Shown here: piece by piece, positions 1-8,180 of the stretch
Layout: the number at the start of each line of letters is the position of its first letter
Numbering within the stretch: the first letter of the stretch is position 1
Source: an uncultured Acholeplasmatales bacterium
GTDB taxonomy: Bacteria; Bacillota_I; Bacilli_A; Acholeplasmatales; Anaeroplasmataceae
Length of the DNA: 64,000 bases
NCBI GenBank assembly: GCA_944323055.1
Contig: CALUQZ010000006.1
Coordinates: 1 to 64,000 of the forward strand
Direction: 5' to 3'
The notes under the pieces: model-generated
Databases searched by the model: none
What the model was told of the DNA's origin: nothing
What the model saw: only the letters and a program-made list of their open reading frames with translations
Translations under genes and position numbers: made by a program

Positions 1-50
1 AATAGCATACTACCTAAGGTTTTCAGCTTAGTTTGTAGTATGCTATGTTT
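1..50 (+). terminator. Rho-independent terminator of an upstream gene
   Basis: Two nested inverted repeats (outer arms ATAGCATACTAC and GTAGTATGCTAT, inner arms CTAAG and CTTAG) are followed by a T run. The gene it ends lies outside the window. Confidence 0.75.
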
Positions 51-354
51 TTGGACATATTTCATGCGTTTATCCTATTTAAATTATTTTATACAAACTA
101 TATTAATATTTGCCCTTTACAATTCATCCAATGTAAATAAATAACGATATTGACAATTATTTATTGTAAGTATAAAATATAGTTACAAGGTTGACATTAT
201 ATTATTTGTTATATTTTAATATAAAAAAGTTTAAGTTAGGGGGACATATTTTTACAAACAAATAATATAATAAGTTATGTGTACCCATAACATAAATAAT
301 GTTAAAAGGGGGTTAATATAATTAAATGGTACAGTTTAGTTATATATAATATTA
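51..354 (+). other. Non-coding 5' region of the secreted-protein operon
   Basis: No gene is seen. The stretch holds a good promoter at 150-178, a second TTGACA at 191-196 with weaker TA-rich -10 candidates about 15-18 bases on, a purine-rich GGGGG run near 240 with no start codon after it, a short inverted repeat (TTATGT at 275-280, ACATAA at 290-295), and a strong Shine-Dalgarno AAAAGGGGG at 304-312. That site is followed by a possible 7-codon reading frame (ATG 326, stop 347-349). Confidence 0.5.
150..178 (+). promoter_or_regulatory. Promoter of the secreted-protein operon
   Basis: TTGACA at 150-155 and TAAAAT at 173-178 with a 17-base spacer. It would give a leader of about 170 bases before the ATG at 355. 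Confidence 0.6.
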
Positions 355-657
355 ATGAAGAAAACAATATCTTTATTAATTTCATTATTGGTCATAGTTT
401 TATTATGTTCATTTGTAAATGTACCTACTGTAGAAGCTAATTCTAATATAAGTGTAGATAATTATGAACAAAATTATTGGGCTGGTTTATCACGTTATGG
501 TACAGTGTTTGAAAATAATTATTATAATAAAAGTGCAGGAAGTAATAGTTATGGTACTATTGATTTAGGTGGTTTACATAGTTGGTCAGCTTGGTTTCAA
601 TCTTGGAATCAATTAGCTAATACTAATTTATATGGTGATTGTGGAAAGGTAGAATAA
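355..657 (+). CDS. Small secreted protein, possible lactococcin-972-like bacteriocin
   Basis: A 100-residue protein with a clear signal peptide: basic start, hydrophobic core at about residues 5-24, and an alanine/asparagine-rich cleavage region near residue 29. The mature part is rich in Gly, Ser, Asn, Tyr and Trp, with spaced aromatic residues (YWAGLSRYG, NNYYNKS, SWSAWFQSW). That composition recalls lactococcin-972 family bacteriocins, whose genes also sit in front of a large membrane protein. I see no diagnostic residue, so the family is inference. The next gene starts one base after the stop, so the two are co-translated. No Shine-Dalgarno lies directly before ATG 355. The strong one at 304-312 is separated from it by a hairpin-forming sequence. 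It could also be a surface or adhesion peptide. Confidence 0.55.
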   Translation: MKKTISLLISLLVIVLLCSFVNVPTVEANSNISVDNYEQNYWAGLSRYGTVFENNYYNKSAGSNSYGTIDLGGLHSWSAWFQSWNQLANTNLYGDCGKVE

Positions 658-658
658 A

Positions 659-2203
659 ATGAAAAAAGTTAGAAAAATTTTATTTTATGTTGTAGCTATA
701 TTGTTTTTATCATTCTCTATGCCTTTTATAAATTTTGATGTGTCATATGCTAATTATTTAACTATTGTAAATAATGATATTAAAAGTTTTGCTTTAGAGT
801 ACATCGAACCTACTCGTTATGTTAGAGAGTATAGTCATCTAAGAGAACGTAGAAGAGAATTAAAGTTTGGAGAAATCAAACAATTAGAACAAAATATCAA
901 AGGATTTAACGCTAAATATCTTTTAGGTGAATATTACTTTGATGCTTATCAAATTAACCATCCTACAGATATAGAAGAATATTGGTTTGAATTATATCCG
1001 AATTATATAAATGATTCAGGTGAAGAAGGTGTAGTCGTATCAGATGTATATGTAAAAGAAGAATATGAATCTGGCAATATTGATGGAATGAAGGACCATT
1101 ATGAAAATGACACGGAACTTTTTAAAGATGTTATTAATAAAATAATTCACAGTATGAGAATTATTGGCGTTTACAAAAGGCCAAAATATCTTCCTAGTAA
1201 TATTTCACTAAATATGAGGTTTATATGCACGGATACAATTGTTGCTGGAGGAGTTGACCCATACGCTAAATCAACTATAACCTTAAAAACTGGTTCAAAA
1301 GAGATAGAAATTAAAAAAATTGGTAGCACTCTTTACGATGGCTATCATATTGGCGATATCTATATATCTGATGTTTCAACTACCCATTTACCTATTACAG
1401 GTTTTAAAATGAGTAAATATACATTTAACGAATTATTTGGTGTTGATATTAACGATTACATTGTTTATACAGATAATGGAGAACAAATAGTTGAAATTCC
1501 TGAACAGTTTTTTTATGATTATGAATTAACTATTACTTATAATGGGCATTTATATCCTGATGATAATTTAGATGACATACTTTATCCATTTAAATCTAAT
1601 ATGAATATGGTTCTTTATGGTGTATATGATGATTCTCATTCTTATCACGACACTTCAATTAGGGTTAGTGATAAAATATATCCTATAATTAATGATTTAT
1701 TAAATGGATATAGTAAGTTATATGCAACAGATTCTTTTGATGATTTAAATTATGTATTACATCAATTATATGATCTTAATATAATGCCTTCTTGTCATAA
1801 TGCATTAATAAGTATAGTTAAGGCTGAACATAGTTATTTTTTCTATTTAATTTCGTTTGGTATTTTTATAAGTTTAGTCATTTTAGGAATTATAATAAAA
1901 TATAGAAAAAATATAGTTAATAATATTAAGAATTATAAAGAATGTTTGTTACCTAATATAATTAAAATTATTATTTATACATTATCTTTAACAGTTATTA
2001 TGAGTTTAATTGCTCTTGTATTTTGTATTGTAGTAACTATTTGTTATAACAATATGTTTGTACCTTTTAGAGGCTGGGGAGATATAGACCCTTATGCTTA
2101 TATATTACCATTTAGCTTAACAAATATATTATACTTTTTCGTAGAAGGACTATTAGGTTCAATTTTATATTTCTTAGTTAAAAATAATAGATCATTAAAT
2201 TAA
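659..2203 (+). CDS. Membrane protein with large extracellular domain, possible bacteriocin immunity/export partner
   Basis: A 514-residue protein. It has an N-terminal hydrophobic segment (about residues 8-28), then about 360 mostly hydrophilic residues, then three C-terminal membrane segments (about 395-415, 435-465 and 480-508). A single large extracytoplasmic domain followed by a short multi-helix bundle resembles the bacteriocin-associated integral membrane proteins found with lactococcin-972-type peptides. It lacks the usual ABC ATPase neighbour. No catalytic motif is visible. It starts one base after the secreted protein gene and ends before a terminator at 2240-2267, so the two form a closed two-gene unit. 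Function is inferred from topology and context only. Confidence 0.5.
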   Translation: MKKVRKILFYVVAILFLSFSMPFINFDVSYANYLTIVNNDIKSFALEYIEPTRYVREYSHLRERRRELKFGEIKQLEQNIKGFNAKYLLGEYYFDAYQINHPTDIEEYWFELYPNYINDSGEEGVVVSDVYVKEEYESGNIDGMKDHYENDTELFKDVINKIIHSMRIIGVYKRPKYLPSNISLNMRFICTDTIVAGGVDPYAKSTITLKTGSKEIEIKKIGSTLYDGYHIGDIYISDVSTTHLPITGFKMSKYTFNELFGVDINDYIVYTDNGEQIVEIPEQFFYDYELTITYNGHLYPDDNLDDILYPFKSNMNMVLYGVYDDSHSYHDTSIRVSDKIYPIINDLLNGYSKLYATDSFDDLNYVLHQLYDLNIMPSCHNALISIVKAEHSYFFYLISFGIFISLVILGIIIKYRKNIVNNIKNYKECLLPNIIKIIIYTLSLTVIMSLIALVFCIVVTICYNNMFVPFRGWGDIDPYAYILPFSLTNILYFFVEGLLGSILYFLVKNNRSLN

Positions 2204-2239
2204 TATATTTAAGTTACTTATTATTTAATTAATAAATAA

Positions 2240-2267
2240 AAATCCGCACTTAAAGGTGCGGCTTTTC
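2240..2267 (+). terminator. Terminator of the two-gene secreted-protein unit
   Basis: Perfect stem CCGCAC / GTGCGG with loop TTAAAG, followed by CTTTT. It is one of the most GC-rich short stems in the region. Confidence 0.8.
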
Positions 2268-2308
2268 GCATAGTAGTAGATATAATAATTCTCAAGGTTG
2301 ATTTTTTA

Positions 2309-2324
2309 TTAGCCATTTAGCTAA
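2309..2324. promoter_or_regulatory. Possible operator upstream of the DUF1275-DtxR operon
   Basis: Inverted repeat TTAGC-N6-GCTAA about 60 bases before the promoter. It has the TTAG...CTAA outline of iron-regulator boxes and precedes an operon that encodes a DtxR-type regulator. Shorter than the usual 19-base box. Confidence 0.25.
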
Positions 2325-2379
2325 AATTGTATAAAACTATTATTTTTAATTGTGTTTGGTATATAATAGCCTAAAACTA

Positions 2380-2388
2380 TGCTATAAT
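2380..2388 (+). promoter_or_regulatory. Extended -10 promoter of the DUF1275/dtxR/aroF/tyrA/typA operon
   Basis: TGC-TATAAT at 2380-2388. No good -35 box at the usual distance. The next gene starts 45 bases downstream. Confidence 0.5.
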
Positions 2389-2432
2389 TATTAAGGCTTT
2401 AAATAGCTATTCTTAATTTATAGGGTGATATT

Positions 2433-3119
2433 GTGTCTAAAAATAAAGTTATTACACCGCTTATTTTAGCTTTTATTGGTGGCTTTTTTGATATATATGC
2501 TTTAATGTATAGAGGTGGTAAGTTTTGTTTCTTACAAACTGGTAATTTAATTTATTTAGCTCGTGATTTAATAGTTAGTGATTATAATAATGTATTGTTA
2601 TGTTTATTAATTTTTTTATTTTTTACAGTAGGGTTAGTATTAGCATATTTAATTAGTTATTTTTTAAGAATAAAAAATAAGGAAAGATATGTTAAATTAA
2701 TTCTTTTGATTAGTATTTTTATTTTAATTATACCTAATTATTTTTTTGGTCAAACAACAAATTTAGATTTATCTTATTTGGCTGTGTTTATGTTAAGTAT
2801 AATTGGTGGTATTTTATTAGAGTCGTTTAGGACTTCTTATGTTAGTTATACTTCAACTATGATGACTAATAATTATAAATTATTTGTACATAGTTTATTA
2901 ACGCGGGTTTTACTAAAAGAAAAAGGAGAAGGTAGAAAGTCTGTAATGTATTTATTTATAATTATCTCTTTTCTTTTAGGTGTATTATCCTATACTTTAT
3001 TCTATAAATATAATATAATTAGACAACAAATTATATTTGTTCCACATCTATTAATTTTAGTGTTAATAGTTTTAGAATATCTAGATATTAAAAAGGATGG
3101 TGTTATATATGAAAAATAA
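2433..3119 (+). CDS. DUF1275 (YoaK-like) family membrane protein
   Basis: A 228-residue integral membrane protein with about six hydrophobic segments. The N-terminal signature GGFFDIYALMYRGGKFCFLQTGNL is the DUF1275 pattern (a GG-x-D-x-Y segment followed by an aromatic-QTGN motif). Family members are six-helix proteins of unknown transport substrate. GTG start at 2433 with Shine-Dalgarno AGGGTGAT nine bases before it. It is first in a run of overlapping genes (DtxR-type regulator, aroF, tyrA, typA). Placement next to a metal-type regulator suggests, but does not show, a link to metal homeostasis. Confidence 0.75.
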   Translation: MSKNKVITPLILAFIGGFFDIYALMYRGGKFCFLQTGNLIYLARDLIVSDYNNVLLCLLIFLFFTVGLVLAYLISYFLRIKNKERYVKLILLISIFILIIPNYFFGQTTNLDLSYLAVFMLSIIGGILLESFRTSYVSYTSTMMTNNYKLFVHSLLTRVLLKEKGEGRKSVMYLFIIISFLLGVLSYTLFYKYNIIRQQIIFVPHLLILVLIVLEYLDIKKDGVIYEK

Positions 3120-3495
3120 TGAATCAATGGAAATGTATTTAGAAACTATATATTTAATTAGTAAAAGAGGCGTAAAAGTTCATTCAATTGATGTGGCTAC
3201 AGAAATGGGTTATTCAAAACCTAGTATTTCAAGAGCTATGAAATTGTTAGAAAAGAAGGAATACATTATTTTTCATCAAGATGGTGAAATTGAACTTACA
3301 GATTTAGGTCTAACAAGAGCTAAAGAAGTTTATGAAAAACATACCATTTTAACTACTTTTTTTGTAAGTTTAGGTGCTTCAAAAAAAAATGCGGAAGACA
3401 ATGCGTGTCGAATTGAACATATAATTTCTAATGAATTATTTGAAATAATAAAGGAGAAAGTTAACGATGATAGTAAGAATGAAAAAAACGGCTAA
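3109..3495 (+). CDS. Short DtxR/MntR-family metal-dependent regulator with iron-type ligands
   Basis: A 128-residue protein: winged-helix DNA-binding domain (residues 1-65, recognition helix near 36-48) and a short helical dimerisation domain, with no SH3-like third domain, as in MntR. Putative primary metal ligands are Met9, Cys100, Glu103 and His104, with Glu12 and His78 also kept. Met plus Cys at these places matches DtxR (Met10, Cys102) rather than MntR (Asp8, Glu99). I chose ATG 3109 because it sits about nine bases after the AAGGATGG ribosome site; an earlier in-frame ATG at 3097 lies inside that site. It overlaps the DUF1275 gene by 11 bases and aroF by 29. It probably senses Fe(II) or Mn(II) and may control its own operon. 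Confidence 0.8.
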   Translation: MKNNESMEMYLETIYLISKRGVKVHSIDVATEMGYSKPSISRAMKLLEKKEYIIFHQDGEIELTDLGLTRAKEVYEKHTILTTFFVSLGASKKNAEDNACRIEHIISNELFEIIKEKVNDDSKNEKNG

Positions 3496-4483
3496 TAAAG
3501 CCGAAATTAATGAATTCTTAGGTTATATAAAAAATAAAGGATTAAGCTATAAGGATGCATCTAGTAGTGATGTAATTCTTTATGGTATTATTGGTGATAC
3601 TAAAGCTATAATGGAATCAGATATATATGCTTTTAGTGCAGTAGAAAATATTACTCGCGTTCAAGAACCTTATAAATTAGCTAGTAAAAAATTTCATCCT
3701 GATAAAACAATAATTGATGTTGATGGTGTAAAAATTGGTGGTGATTCATTTGTTGTTATGGCAGGGCCATGTTCTGTAGAAAATGAAGAACAATTACTCA
3801 CTATTACAAAAGATGTTAAAGCTTATGGTGCTAGTGTTTTAAGAGGTGGGGCGTTTAAACCACGTACTTCCCCTTATGCTTTTCAAGGCTTAGGAATTGA
3901 AGGTTTAGAATTATTAAAAGAAGCTAAAGAAAAATATAATATTCCTATTATAACAGAAATTCAATCAGCTAGTATGATTGATATATTTATGGAATATGGG
4001 GTAGACATTTTTCAAGTAGGAGCTCGTAATATGCAAAATTATGATCTTTTAAAAGCTTTAGGCAAAATAAAAAAACCTGTTATGCTAAAAAGAGGAATGG
4101 ATTCTACTATTGAAGAATGGTTATTAGCTGCTGAATATATTTTAGCTGGTGGAAATCCAAATGTCATGTTATGTGAAAGAGGGATTAGAAATAGTGATAA
4201 ATATACGAGAAATTGTTTAGATATTCAAGCTGTTTTAGCTATAAAACAATTATCACATTTACCAATAATTGTTGATCCTAGTCATTCTAGTGGTAGGTAT
4301 GATATGATTGAAGATTTGGCAAAAGCTGCTTTAGCAGTAGGGGCAGATGGTATTATTGTAGAGGTTCATAATAAACCAGAATGTGCTTTATCAGATGGAG
4401 CTCAAAGTTTAAAACCAGAAAAGTTTGGTCATATGATGAATGAATTAGCTAAAATTGCTCCAATTGTAGGTAAAAAGTTATGA
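3467..4483 (+). CDS. aroF: 3-deoxy-7-phosphoheptulonate (DAHP) synthase, type I-beta with regulatory domain
   Basis: Condenses phosphoenolpyruvate and erythrose 4-phosphate, the first step of the shikimate pathway, in the cytoplasm. At 338 residues it has an N-terminal ferredoxin-like domain (about 1-70), as in the Thermotoga-type enzyme where it mediates feedback inhibition, then the TIM barrel. Motifs: AGPCSVE at 99-105 (metal-binding Cys102), KPRTSPY, and a C-terminal VDPSHSSG with the metal-binding His. Start ATG 3467 follows AAGGAG and lies inside the regulator gene. The stop overlaps the tyrA start as ATGA. With tyrA next, the pair covers the entry to aromatics and the tyrosine branch. 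No other shikimate gene is nearby. Confidence 0.93.
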   Translation: MIVRMKKTANKAEINEFLGYIKNKGLSYKDASSSDVILYGIIGDTKAIMESDIYAFSAVENITRVQEPYKLASKKFHPDKTIIDVDGVKIGGDSFVVMAGPCSVENEEQLLTITKDVKAYGASVLRGGAFKPRTSPYAFQGLGIEGLELLKEAKEKYNIPIITEIQSASMIDIFMEYGVDIFQVGARNMQNYDLLKALGKIKKPVMLKRGMDSTIEEWLLAAEYILAGGNPNVMLCERGIRNSDKYTRNCLDIQAVLAIKQLSHLPIIVDPSHSSGRYDMIEDLAKAALAVGADGIIVEVHNKPECALSDGAQSLKPEKFGHMMNELAKIAPIVGKKL

Positions 4484-5319
4484 AAATTTTAATAGTTGGC
4501 TTAGGTGTTATAGGAGCAAGTTTTGCTGAAGGTTTAAAACAAAAAGGTCATTATATATATGGGGTTGATAAAGATGAATCAACCCTTTCCTATGCTTTAA
4601 ACAAACATATTATCGATGAAGGCAGTACTGATATAAAAGATTTTATGCATGTTGCTAAATTAATAATTCTATGTGTCTATCCACGAGCTATTTTAGATAT
4701 TTTAAAAGAAAATAATTTCACAGAAGAACAAATTGTAACGGATGTATCAGGAGTTAAAGAAATTTTATTGACAGAAATAGAAAAATTACCTTTGAAAGCT
4801 AGTTATGTGTCTATTCACCCGATGGCCGGCCGAGAGAAAAAAGGTATTATGTATGCTGATAAAAGCCGCTTTATTAATGCTAATTATTTAATAATTCCTA
4901 CTAAATTTTCAACTGATGAAGCAATTAATGTTATGAAAGAAGTAGCTTGTGATTTAGAATTTGGGGAAATCACCATAATGGATAAAAAATATCACGACCA
5001 TATGATAGCTAAAACTAGTCAATTACCTCACGCTTTAGCAGTTGCTTTAGTTTTAGCAGATGAAGAAGTTGATACTGTTAAATATATTGGCGATTCTTAT
5101 CGTGATTTAACTAGGATAGCTATGATAAATCATGAGTTATGGATTGAACTTTTTTTAGAAAATAAAGATAACTTATTAAAAAATATTGCAATTTTTGAAA
5201 AAAAGCTAGATAATATAAAAGATTGTTTGAAAAATGATAAATTTGCTGAATTAGCTTTAATGTTTAAGCAATCTACAAAAAAAAGAGAATTAATGAATAA
5301 AGAAAAGGTGGCTAAATAA
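4480..5319 (+). CDS. tyrA: Prephenate dehydrogenase
   Basis: Converts prephenate to 4-hydroxyphenylpyruvate with NAD(P), the committed step to tyrosine. A 279-residue protein. N-terminal Rossmann motif GLGVIG at residues 7-12 followed by an acidic residue at the end of strand 2 (VDKD), which favours NAD. Typical features are SIHPMAG near residue 108 with the catalytic His, and a C-terminal helical dimer domain containing HD..IAKTSQLPH. No ACT domain, so feedback control probably rests on the aroF regulatory domain. ATGA overlap with aroF and TAATG overlap with typA show translational coupling through the operon. Confidence 0.9.
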   Translation: MKILIVGLGVIGASFAEGLKQKGHYIYGVDKDESTLSYALNKHIIDEGSTDIKDFMHVAKLIILCVYPRAILDILKENNFTEEQIVTDVSGVKEILLTEIEKLPLKASYVSIHPMAGREKKGIMYADKSRFINANYLIIPTKFSTDEAINVMKEVACDLEFGEITIMDKKYHDHMIAKTSQLPHALAVALVLADEEVDTVKYIGDSYRDLTRIAMINHELWIELFLENKDNLLKNIAIFEKKLDNIKDCLKNDKFAELALMFKQSTKKRELMNKEKVAK

Positions 5320-7148
5320 TGGATATTAGAAATATTGCTATTGTAGCTCACGTCGACCATGGCAAGACGACTTTAGTTGATCAATTGTTGCGTTTTTCTC
5401 ATACTTTTAGAGAAAATGAACAAGTTGCAGAAAGAGTAATGGATTCTAATGATTTAGAAAGAGAAAGAGGAATAACAATTTTAGCTAAAAATACAGCTAT
5501 TATGTACAACAATACTAAAATAAATATTTTAGATACTCCAGGACACGCTGATTTTTCAGGTGAAGTTGAAAGAATTATGAAAATGGTTGATGGAGTTGTT
5601 CTAGTAGTTGATGCTTATGAAGGAACTATGCCACAAACTAGATTTGTTTTAAAAAAAGCTTTTGAAGCTCATTTAAAACCGATTGTTGTAATCAATAAAA
5701 TCGATAAACCTAGTGCTAGACCAGAGGCTGTTTTAGATGAGGTTTTAGAATTATTTATTGATTTAGGATGCGATGAAAATGAATTAGATTTCCCAGTATG
5801 TTATACATCAGCTGTTAATGGTACTTCATCCTTGTCATCTAATCCTAATGATCAAAAATTAGGTATGGATCCATTATTTGATATGATATTAGCAAATATA
5901 CCAGCACCTAAAATGGATTTTGATTCACCACTACAGTTTCAACCATGTTTATTAGATTATAATGATTTTGTTGGTAGAATGGGAATTGGTCGTGTTAATC
6001 AAGGTGTTATTAAAAGTGGACAAATGGTTTCATGTTGCCGATTAGATGGTTCTATTAAACAATTTAGAGTTCAAAAATTGTTTACTTTTAAGGGGCTTGA
6101 CAAAGTAGAAGTAAGTGAAGTAAAAGCTGGAGATATGGCTTCAGTATGCGGAATTAACGATATTTGTGTTGGTGAAACATTATGTGAAGTTGGCAAAGAA
6201 ATGCCACTTGAAAAACTTCATATAAGTGAACCTACTGTTCAAATGACATTTGGAACTAACACTAGTCCGTTTTGTGGTTTAGATGGCAAATTAGTAACGG
6301 CTAGTAAAATAGAAGAGCGTCTATTTAAGGAAGTAGAAAAAGATGTATCTTTAAGAGTAGAAAGAATAGCCAAAACAGAAGAATGGATTGTTTCTGGTAG
6401 AGGAGAACTTCATTTAGGCATATTAATTGAAACAATGCGTAGAGAAGGTTTTGAATTACAAGTTTCAAGACCACGTGTTATCTTAAAAGAAATTGATGGT
6501 GTTATTTGTGAACCATATGAAGAAGCTATTGTTGATGCCCCTAGTGATTGCATCGGTTCTGTAATTGAATTATTAGGCCATCGACATGGTATATTAATTC
6601 ATATGACTAATACAGAAACCCAATCAAGAGTTATCTATCATATTCCTAGCCGAGGTTTAATTGGTTTTAATACTGATTTCATGACAGTTACTAAAGGTTA
6701 TGGTATTTTAAATCATAGTTTTTTAGATTATCGTCCACAAGAGGAAGTTAGTGTCGGTAAAAGAATTAATGGCGTTTTAGTTTCAATGGCCAATGGTTCA
6801 TCTACTGCTTATTCAATAGGTCAGCTTGAAGATAGAGGTACTATGTTTATCTTCCCAGGCGAAGATATTTATGAAGGTATGATTGTAGGTGTAGCTAATA
6901 AGGACCTAGATTTAGCAGTTAATGTAGTTAAAGCTAAACAACAAACTAATACTAGATCTGCTACTAAAGATATGACGGTTGTATTAAAAAAACCAAAAAT
7001 AATGTCTTTAGAAGCATGTCTTGAGTTTATTAATGATGATGAATTAGTAGAAGTTACGCCAAGACATATTAGATTAAGAAAGAAAATTTTAGATACAGTT
7101 GAAAGAAAAAAATATGACGCAAAAATGCGTCAAAGTGAAAATCTCTAG
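5319..7148 (+). CDS. typA: Ribosome-associated translational GTPase TypA/BipA
   Basis: A 609-residue GTPase of the EF-G family that binds 70S ribosomes and aids 50S assembly and stress adaptation. G1 is AHVDHGKT at residues 10-17, G2 lies in RERGITI, G3 is DTPGHADF, G4 is NKID. The C-terminal half has the EF-G III/V-like folds and the TypA-specific domain. Length is normal for the family. Its ATG shares a base with the tyrA stop (TAATG), and AGGTGG lies eight bases upstream. The stop codon falls inside the terminator hairpin at 7143-7172. Its place at the end of an aromatic amino acid operon looks like convenience rather than function. Confidence 0.97.
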   Translation: MDIRNIAIVAHVDHGKTTLVDQLLRFSHTFRENEQVAERVMDSNDLERERGITILAKNTAIMYNNTKINILDTPGHADFSGEVERIMKMVDGVVLVVDAYEGTMPQTRFVLKKAFEAHLKPIVVINKIDKPSARPEAVLDEVLELFIDLGCDENELDFPVCYTSAVNGTSSLSSNPNDQKLGMDPLFDMILANIPAPKMDFDSPLQFQPCLLDYNDFVGRMGIGRVNQGVIKSGQMVSCCRLDGSIKQFRVQKLFTFKGLDKVEVSEVKAGDMASVCGINDICVGETLCEVGKEMPLEKLHISEPTVQMTFGTNTSPFCGLDGKLVTASKIEERLFKEVEKDVSLRVERIAKTEEWIVSGRGELHLGILIETMRREGFELQVSRPRVILKEIDGVICEPYEEAIVDAPSDCIGSVIELLGHRHGILIHMTNTETQSRVIYHIPSRGLIGFNTDFMTVTKGYGILNHSFLDYRPQEEVSVGKRINGVLVSMANGSSTAYSIGQLEDRGTMFIFPGEDIYEGMIVGVANKDLDLAVNVVKAKQQTNTRSATKDMTVVLKKPKIMSLEACLEFINDDELVEVTPRHIRLRKKILDTVERKKYDAKMRQSENL

Positions 7149-7172
7149 TTTAATAAGACTAGAGTTTTTTAT
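7143..7172 (+). terminator. Terminator of typA operon
   Basis: CTCTAG / CTAGAG stem with ten-base loop, then TTTTTT. The typA stop codon is part of the left arm. Confidence 0.75.
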
Positions 7173-8062
7173 TATTTAATAATTTCATTATAAATAGTTA
7201 AAATATCTTCTAAAAAAGAATGATTTACAAAATCATTTAAAAAAACAATATTTATTGGTCTTATCATATTAAGACTAGCTATAGGCCTAATGGCCAAAGT
7301 ATTATTTTTATATTCATGATAACAAACACTTTTAGGCAAAATAGAAATACCTCTATTTTTTAATACTAAATCTTTGATTGTGCCTATATTATCAAGCTCT
7401 AAGATAATATTAAAATCATTTATAGATAGATTTATACTTTCTAGGGCACTTTGTAACAAACTTCTAGTTTGACTTTGAGTTGAGCGAAGTATTAAATTTT
7501 CATTTTTCAATTCGTTAATATTTAAAATTGATTTTTTAGCTAAAGGATGATCTTTAGCTAAAACGACAACAAGAGAATCGGTATCTAGCAAGATAGAACT
7601 AAATTTATTAGAAGGAATTTGTCCTTCTACTATAGCTAAATCAAGTGAATAGGAAGAAAGTTTATCATAAAGATTTTTTATAGAGTCAGAAATTATTTTT
7701 ATCTTTGTCCCTTTATTTTTTGAACAATAAACAGCTAAAACTTCAGCTATAACATTGCTTTCAGATGTATGACTAATACCAATAGTTAGTGTTTTTGTAT
7801 GCTTTTTTTCATCCTCTAATCTAGTTTTTAAAGTATCATATAGAGATAAAATACGTTTGCTGTATTTTAATAAAATTTCACCTGAACGGGTTAATATTAA
7901 ATCATTATTGTTTCTAATAAAAAGTTTAGTATTTAATTCGCTTTCTAATGATTTAATATGAGCTGAAACAGCTGGTTGAGTTAAATTAAGTGCTTTAGCT
8001 GTTAAGGTGAAATTATTTAGTTCACATAATTTAATAAAAGTTATTATTTTAGCATCTATCAT
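7172..8062 (-). CDS. LysR-family transcriptional regulator
   Basis: A 296-residue protein. N-terminal winged helix (residues 1-60; LTQPAVSAHIKSLE is the recognition region), linker helix, and a periplasmic-binding-protein-like effector domain from about 90. It is transcribed away from the CPA2 antiporter with 118 bases between them, the usual LysR arrangement for controlling a divergent target. A 14-base palindrome with the T-N11-A outline lies at 8085-8098 in that gap. The ribosome site AGGAGG lies six bases before its ATG. The effector is unknown; an ion- or pH-related signal would fit the neighbour but is inference. Confidence 0.88.
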   Translation of the reverse strand: MIDAKIITFIKLCELNNFTLTAKALNLTQPAVSAHIKSLESELNTKLFIRNNNDLILTRSGEILLKYSKRILSLYDTLKTRLEDEKKHTKTLTIGISHTSESNVIAEVLAVYCSKNKGTKIKIISDSIKNLYDKLSSYSLDLAIVEGQIPSNKFSSILLDTDSLVVVLAKDHPLAKKSILNINELKNENLILRSTQSQTRSLLQSALESINLSINDFNIILELDNIGTIKDLVLKNRGISILPKSVCYHEYKNNTLAIRPIASLNMIRPINIVFLNDFVNHSFLEDILTIYNEIIK

Positions 8063-8084
8063 ATAGGCCTCCTATAAATTTTAG

Positions 8085-8098
8085 TTATGTAGTCATAA
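8085..8098. promoter_or_regulatory. Candidate LysR box
   Basis: TTATG-TAGT-CATAA, a 14-base palindrome fitting T-N11-A. It lies between the divergent lysR and antiporter genes, about 34 bases upstream of the antiporter -10 box. Confidence 0.45.
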
Positions 8099-8131
8099 TT
8101 AAGTATTATTTTTAAAATATTTTTTAAGCGC

Positions 8132-8179
8132 TATAATGATAGCACCAAATGTAAAGATTGTAAAGATTTGAGGTGCTAT
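8132..8179 (+). promoter_or_regulatory. Antiporter promoter -10 box and inverted repeat covering the ribosome site
   Basis: TATAAT at 8132-8137. ATAGCACC (8139-8146) and GGTGCTAT (8172-8179) are perfect inverted repeats 25 bases apart. The right arm contains the AGGTG ribosome site, and the ATG follows one base later. The loop contains two tandem copies of TGTAAAGAT. As DNA it could be an operator just past the -10. As RNA it would hide the ribosome site, though a start point near 8144 would cut off most of the left arm. Confidence 0.4.
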
Positions 8180-8180
8180 T

